From contig NZ_NWSV01000021.1 of assembly GCF_002531935.1 (NCBI RefSeq), positions 1 to 64,000 of the forward strand: a stretch of 64,000 nt of DNA, in the 5' to 3' direction. The notes under the pieces were generated by a model that saw only the letters and a program-made list of their open reading frames with translations, was not told where the DNA came from and searched no databases. Shown piece by piece: positions 59,446 to 64,000 of this stretch (positions are counted from its first letter, which is position 1; every line of letters begins with the position of its first letter). This DNA comes from Rhizobium chutanense (GTDB lineage: Bacteria > Pseudomonadota > Alphaproteobacteria > Rhizobiales > Rhizobiaceae). Both the position numbers and the translations under genes were made by a program.

Positions 59446-59773
59446 CCTCTGCCTATATCGGATATTGTCATACTCTAATTGTCGGGTATCCCATTCTTGG
59501 TCTAGTTTTCGGTGGTAGGCGGAGGCTTGTGGGTCGAGGGGGAGGTTAGCCTCGGGCATATATCTCGGCTTTGAGCTCAAGGCTCGAGGCGATCATATCA
59601 TCTAATAATTACGACATCGGCGAGCGGTGGGCGGAACGTCAGGAGCTCAGGGTTGATACTGGCATCCGCTTCGCCAAAGGCTTTTGTTCTGCACTCGAAG
59701 CGCGGAGTCGCGCTTGAGCAGATAAAGTGATGCGGTTGCCGGCAATGGCTCGCAACGAACCCGGATAGAGAAC
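59446..59773. other. Gap between LysR and SDR genes
   Basis: This 328-bp gap has no credible gene. A hairpin around 59563-59588 centred on TTGAGCTCAA, with bulged CTCGGC/GGCTCGAG arms, may be a regulator site or a terminator without a T-run. An overlapping minus-strand ORF at 59598-59834 has no family match. Confidence 0.5.
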
Positions 59774-60523
59774 ATGCGTTTGAGAGATAAGACAGCATTG
59801 GTGACCGGCGCGGCATCCGGATTCGGCAGAGCAATAGCTCGCCGCTTTGCAGCCGAAGGGGCGAACGTCGCGATCGTGGATCTTAACAGTCCGGCCGCTC
59901 AGACCGTTGCGGCGGATATCGGCGGTTCGGCTATGGCCGTGAAATGTGACGTATCGAAGGGCGATCAAGTTGCCGAAGCGGTTGCTGCGGTGATCGACCG
60001 CTTCGGAAAAGTCGACATAGTGGTCAATAATGCAGGCTGGAGTCACAAGAACCAGCCTCTGATGGAGGTGGACTTCGCAGCATTCAAGCGGGTCTACGAG
60101 ATCAATGTCGATTCCATCTTCCATGCGACAAAGGCGGTTGTCCCGCATTGGCGAACAATCGGCGGCGGTGTGATGATCAACGTGGGGAGCACCGCCGGTA
60201 TTCGCCCTCGTCCGGGGCTGAGTTGGTACAACAGCTCAAAAGGTGCTGTGAACTTGATGACGAAGACGCTGGCTGTCGAGCTTGCCCCCGACGGTATCAG
60301 GGTTTGCGGATTGGCCCCAGTCATGGGCGCAACGGCTCTGCTGGAGACGTTTATGGGCCTGCCGGATACGCCCGAGAACCGATCTAAGTTCCTCGCTTCA
60401 ATTCCGCTCGGCCGTCTCTGCGAGCCGGAGGACATGGCAAATGCTGCACTATATCTCGCATCCGACGAAGCCTCGTTCATAACTGGCGTCATCCTGGAGG
60501 TCGATGGTGGCAGAACAATTTAG
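59774..60523 (+). CDS. Short-chain dehydrogenase/reductase
   Basis: A 249-residue classical SDR. It has the nucleotide motif TGAASGFG (11-18), the D35 in VAIVDLN that favours NAD, NNAG at 85-88, and the catalytic S139, Y152 and K156 (SWYNSSK). The end ITGVILEVDGGRTI is normal. It likely oxidises a sugar alcohol or hydroxy acid in the same pathway as the flanking dehydrogenases. Confidence 0.92.
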   Translation: MRLRDKTALVTGAASGFGRAIARRFAAEGANVAIVDLNSPAAQTVAADIGGSAMAVKCDVSKGDQVAEAVAAVIDRFGKVDIVVNNAGWSHKNQPLMEVDFAAFKRVYEINVDSIFHATKAVVPHWRTIGGGVMINVGSTAGIRPRPGLSWYNSSKGAVNLMTKTLAVELAPDGIRVCGLAPVMGATALLETFMGLPDTPENRSKFLASIPLGRLCEPEDMANAALYLASDEASFITGVILEVDGGRTI

Positions 60524-60704
60524 GGACCAGGCGTCATAGCGGATCACCCGCAGGGGAAGTGCCGAACGTAAGGCTGCGAGCGCGGCTGACCGAGCACAAC
60601 ACACGACACGGCGGATCTAACATTCATCCACGGGAGCGATCGCGCCCCTGGTGTGGAGGATATTGCTGTTCGCAACATGAGCACAGGACATCTTTGGGAG
60701 GTGT

Positions 60705-62423
60705 ATGATGTCGTACTTTAAATCCGAATTGGACGGCCAGTTAGAGCGGACCGTTGTTGACTACAATCGTGGTACACTGAGCCGTCGCGACTTCATGAGA
60801 AAAGCGATGGCGTTGGGTGTCACGGCCGGCCTCGCCGGTGCACTCGCGACGTCGTGGTCGGGTAAGGCGATCGCTCAATCGACGAAGACGGCCGCGAAAC
60901 CCGAAGGAACATACGATTATATCGTTATCGGTTCGGGATCTGCAGGTGCTGCCTGCGCGCATCAGCTTGCAAAAAGCGGCGCAAGCGTATTGGTCCTCGA
61001 AGCTGGACGAGCCGACGATCTCGAGGAGGTCCACGATAGTCGATTGTGGGCTGCGGCGCTGGGCACTGACGCAACGAAGTGGTTTGAAACCACCCACCAG
61101 AAGTATGCGGACAACCGTACGCATCTCTGGCCCCGCGGGAATGTCCTTGGAGGAACGTCCTGTCTGAATGCAATGATTTTCGCCCGTGGCCATTCCTCCG
61201 ACTATGATAGTTGGGCCTACGAGGGCAACACCGGCTGGTCGTTCAAAGATGTGCTGCCCCATTTCATGGCGCTGGAAACTTACGAGCCCGGCGGTGAAAA
61301 TCGCGGGAAAAGCGGACCCTTGTTTGTCTCTCAACCTGCGGATGGCAAGAAGCATCCGGGCGCTCAGGCGTTCATGAATGCTTGCTCAGATCTTGGATAC
61401 GTGGAAACGAAGAGCATCAATTCAGACCGCATGTCGGGCCAGGCATGGGTCGATTTCAATATCAAGGACCAACGCCGCCAGTCATCCGCCGTTTCGTTTC
61501 TTTATCCGATCCGCGAGCAGAAGAACGTCACAATCCTGGTGGAGGCGCCTGTCATCAAGATCAATTTGACTGGCACCAAGTGCACGGGCGTAACCTACTT
61601 GCATGATGAGACGCCCGTGACTGTCAACGTGTCGCGTGAGGTCGTGGTGTCCGCCGGAGCAATTGACACGCCAAAGCTGCTCATGCTTTCGGGAATTGGC
61701 ATCGCCGGTGATCTAAAAGCACTCGGGATCGAGACGGTTGCTGACCTCCAGGTCGGCGTTGGTCTCCAGGACCATATTCTCGGGGCAGGACCGAACTGGG
61801 AAACCAAAGGGCCGCTGCCGGTGTCCAACTATAATCATTCCGAAGTCTACATGTGGGAGCGCTCCGACAGCCGTTTGCCAGCTCCAGACACGACAGTGCT
61901 CTACGTCTCGGTTCCTTTCGCCTCGACGGGGCACAAGCTCGACTACAAGGATGGCTATTGCGTTCTGTCCGGCGTGAACCGTCCTCATTCACGAGGCTGG
62001 CTTAAGCTCCGATCGGCAGACGCCATGGATGCGCCGATAATTGAAGCCAACTACCTCAAGGAAGAGCAAGACTGGAGAGCGTACAAGTGGTCGACGGAGC
62101 TTGCCCGTGAAATCGGCAATAGCGACGCCTACAAGGATGTCCGCAAGCGCGAGGCTCTCGTGCCAGTGAGTGGCAGGATGAATGATGCGGAGATGCGGCA
62201 ATATCTCGCCAAGTCGGTGAATACTTTCTTCCATCCAACCTCGACATGCCGCATGGGTGTCGGCGATGGCGCCGTGGTTGATCCTGAACTGCGCGTCTAC
62301 GGCATTGAGGGCCTGCGCATCGCCGACGCCTCAATTATGCCGTCCATCACGACATCCAACACAAATTGCCCGTCGATGATGATCGGGTGGAAGTGCGGAG
62401 ACATGATGGTCAAGTCGGCATAG
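60705..62423 (+). CDS. GMC-family dehydrogenase with Tat signal
   Basis: A 572-residue FAD enzyme. The N-terminus has SRRDFMRKAMALGVTAGLAG, a Tat export signal, so it folds with FAD before export to the periplasm. The FAD motif is VIGSGSAGAACAHQLA, then VLGGTSCLNAMIFARG. The C-terminal active site is HPTSTCRMG and SNTNCPSMMIGWK. It resembles choline, sorbose and alcohol dehydrogenases of the GMC family. A cytochrome c gene follows at once and would take its electrons. Confidence 0.92.
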   Translation: MMSYFKSELDGQLERTVVDYNRGTLSRRDFMRKAMALGVTAGLAGALATSWSGKAIAQSTKTAAKPEGTYDYIVIGSGSAGAACAHQLAKSGASVLVLEAGRADDLEEVHDSRLWAAALGTDATKWFETTHQKYADNRTHLWPRGNVLGGTSCLNAMIFARGHSSDYDSWAYEGNTGWSFKDVLPHFMALETYEPGGENRGKSGPLFVSQPADGKKHPGAQAFMNACSDLGYVETKSINSDRMSGQAWVDFNIKDQRRQSSAVSFLYPIREQKNVTILVEAPVIKINLTGTKCTGVTYLHDETPVTVNVSREVVVSAGAIDTPKLLMLSGIGIAGDLKALGIETVADLQVGVGLQDHILGAGPNWETKGPLPVSNYNHSEVYMWERSDSRLPAPDTTVLYVSVPFASTGHKLDYKDGYCVLSGVNRPHSRGWLKLRSADAMDAPIIEANYLKEEQDWRAYKWSTELAREIGNSDAYKDVRKREALVPVSGRMNDAEMRQYLAKSVNTFFHPTSTCRMGVGDGAVVDPELRVYGIEGLRIADASIMPSITTSNTNCPSMMIGWKCGDMMVKSA

Positions 62424-62486
62424 ACCCGAGAGAAGCCGCAGGGACGAGGGGTCTCATGCGGCTTTCCTTCCACAAGGAGACACACT

Positions 62487-62915
62487 TTGGTGACGAAGTC
62501 TGCATGGTCGCTATGGATCGGCCTGGCGATATCATTAGGGTCTGGCCCGACGTTCGCTGGGGATATTGCAAAGGGGGAGAAGTTGTTCGGAAACTGTCTT
62601 GCGTGCCACAGGCTCCAAGGCGATGACGGGACGACCATCCGCAAGGGCGGGCGAGCCGGTCCGAACCTCTTCGGAGTGGTCGGTCGCCTTGCCGGAAGCG
62701 CACCGAGTTATGAATACAGTGAGGGACTTCAAGCCCTCCAAAAAAGTGGCCAGGTTTGGTCGAAGGAATCCCTTACCGCGTTCGTCGTCAACCCGAACGA
62801 TTTCCTGAGCGTACAGCTCGGGCCAGGTCATACGAGCAAAATGCCCTTCGCCCTCCCGGACGGGGCAGCCGACATCGCGGAATATCTCGCAAACGTCGCC
62901 ACGATCGGGAGATAA
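62487..62915 (+). CDS. Class I c-type cytochrome
   Basis: A 142-residue periplasmic cytochrome. It starts with TTG at 62487 or GTG at 62490, both placed after AAGGAG. A signal peptide ends near PTFAGD. The haem site is CLACH (C37, C40, H41) and the distal ligand is the Met in TSKMPF. It is like cytochrome c2/c550 (ARAGPNLFGVVGR-type loop). It probably carries electrons from the GMC dehydrogenase to a terminal oxidase. Confidence 0.92.
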   Translation: MVTKSAWSLWIGLAISLGSGPTFAGDIAKGEKLFGNCLACHRLQGDDGTTIRKGGRAGPNLFGVVGRLAGSAPSYEYSEGLQALQKSGQVWSKESLTAFVVNPNDFLSVQLGPGHTSKMPFALPDGAADIAEYLANVATIGR

Positions 62916-63002
62916 GGCAAGCCGGCCGCCGAAGCATTAACAAACGGAAGTTTTCTCGGATCGGCTAAGAGGCGTGCGGGGCCAATTTTTCCCGCGTGCC
63001 TA

Positions 63003-64000
63003 TCAGGCCCAGTCCAGTATCCGGCCGCCTCTATGCTCAACGAACAGAGTCGGTGCCTCCGCCATCGGTACCGGTTTGGAAGTGGCGAGATCTTCAGCCA
63101 TTTTTTGCAACGCCTTGATATCGAACATAGGCAGACCGGACCGGCGAAGGTCCTCAACGAGGTCTTGTCGCGCGGGATTCACAGCAATTCCGACGTCAGT
63201 CACGATTGCATCAATGTGTTCGCCCTCCGTGCAGACAGTCCTCACGGAGGGTACGATCTTTGCGAAGCCGCCTCCCGTGAGCTCTGTGGTGACGATGCTT
63301 AACTTGGCACCTTGGGCGGTATCCGGATGTCCGCCCGGTCCGCCGAGGATGCGGCCGTTCGCACCGTTCACGACATTAACGTTGAAGGCGCAGTCGACCT
63401 CCGCTGCGCCTAGCAGCATAACGGAAAGCCCGTTGACGACTGGTGAGGGATGAATTGGGCTTGCATATTCGGCAGCGGTCATCATTCGATGCCTTGGGTG
63501 CACGGCCGACGATGCCACTGCGGCGCTATCAAAACATTGAACGTCCCTGATCTCCTCAAAAAGTCCATTCTGGAGCATCGCGACATGTGCGCCGGTAATT
63601 CCCCCTGACATGAAAGATCCACAAACACCGGCCTGTGACATTCGTTCCCCAATGATCGGCACCGCGGCTAGCGAATATCCCCCTGCACCGCTTTGGAGTG
63701 AAATGCCCTGCTTCAGCAACCCAGAGGCTTCTATGAAATCGGCCGTTAGACTGGCAATCTTTCGAGCAGTTGGTGATAAGGATGGTATTGTCGTGCCCGA
63801 AGAAATCCCGCTCACTAGACCGGGACTGTCGTATTGCACAACAGCATCAACGAAATGAGCGGGGATGTCGATCAGCGCCAACGGGGCGTTTCTCAGTTCA
63901 TGAGCGACCACAATTGTGGTGCGCGCGTAAGCGGCGTCGACTGCCGCATATCCGAGTGGGCCACAGGCCGCTGCTCCGATCCTGCCGGTCGCGTTACCGT
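63003..64000 (-). CDS. Citrate lyase alpha subunit-like (CitF), N-terminus outside window
   Basis: The minus-strand frame is open from the window edge to a stop at 63003 (about 332 codons). It contains GNATGRIGAAACGPLGYAAV, ALIDIPAHFVDAVVQYDSPG, SGGITGAHVAMLQNGLFEEI and VVNGANGRILGGPGGHPDTA, blocks of the CitF CoA-transferase family. CitF moves CoA or acyl-carrier thioester from acetyl to citrate. A start inside the window would cut the conserved fold, so the gene begins outside. A citE-like gene at 53950 could be its partner. Confidence 0.85.
   Translation of the reverse strand, partial: GNATGRIGAAACGPLGYAAVDAAYARTTIVVAHELRNAPLALIDIPAHFVDAVVQYDSPGLVSGISSGTTIPSLSPTARKIASLTADFIEASGLLKQGISLQSGAGGYSLAAVPIIGERMSQAGVCGSFMSGGITGAHVAMLQNGLFEEIRDVQCFDSAAVASSAVHPRHRMMTAAEYASPIHPSPVVNGLSVMLLGAAEVDCAFNVNVVNGANGRILGGPGGHPDTAQGAKLSIVTTELTGGGFAKIVPSVRTVCTEGEHIDAIVTDVGIAVNPARQDLVEDLRRSGLPMFDIKALQKMAEDLATSKPVPMAEAPTLFVEHRGGRILDWA

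Noticed and set aside
1..64000. CRISPR arrays, tRNA or rRNA genes, complete insertion sequences
   Set aside because: No regularly spaced repeats, cloverleaf or rRNA sequence, and no transposase with paired terminal repeats, were seen on reading the window.

Overview
The window looks like part of a large repABC plasmid from a rhizobial alphaproteobacterium (Rhizobium, Ensifer or Agrobacterium type). The reasons are a traI-trbBCDEJKLF conjugation operon in the Ti-plasmid order, a complete repABC cassette with its antisense RNA and parS sites, a RHE_PE00001-type (DUF1612) gene, SOS boxes of the alphaproteobacterial form GTTC-N7-GTTC, and GANTC (CcrM) sites in unusual clusters.

Layout. 1-7369, minus strand: quorum-sensing synthase gene traI followed by the mating-pair-formation genes trbB, C, D, E, J, K, L and the start of trbF, tightly packed and mostly overlapping. 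7370-11485: a divergent control region with two lux-box-like operators, then repA, a 44-codon repD-like ORF, repB, an antisense ctRNA and repC, with three copies of one 16-bp parS sequence. 11759-17116: two genes not assigned to a named system, a PD-(D/E)XK-like protein and a 1265-residue nuclease-nSTAND3 NTPase fusion of Avs-like layout. 17135-19598: a tyrosine recombinase and a DUF1612 gene, divergent around a lox-like inverted repeat.

19725-36591 is a defence island. It holds Hachiman (hamA-hamB, with a trailing DUF3223 gene); a type II short CBASS operon (CD-NTase, E2-like protein, HNH-SAVED effector) with a divergent HTH plus ImmA/IrrE pair that resembles the CapH-CapP regulator; a DUF2235 phospholipase-like gene; Septu (ptuA-ptuB); and a lone SF2 helicase with a nuclease-like C-terminus. 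The CBASS effector carries an in-frame TAG between its HNH and SAVED halves.

36722-53859 is mainly DNA repair: a secreted EEP-family nuclease or phosphatase, two divergent SRAP proteins sharing a LexA box, dinB, ligD, a second ATP-dependent ligase, two ku genes, and the mutagenesis cassette imuA-imuB-dnaE2 with its own LexA box. The ku promoter region carries five GANTC sites about one helical turn apart, over an EcfG/RpoE2-like promoter.

53950-64000 is a catabolic region: citE-like and citF-like genes on the minus strand flank a plus-strand set of a periplasmic sugar-binding protein, aldehyde dehydrogenase, LysR regulator, SDR, Tat-exported GMC dehydrogenase and cytochrome c. This suggests periplasmic oxidation of an alcohol or sugar followed by cytoplasmic oxidation and acyl-CoA lyase chemistry.

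All calls come from reading sequence motifs. No database search was run.
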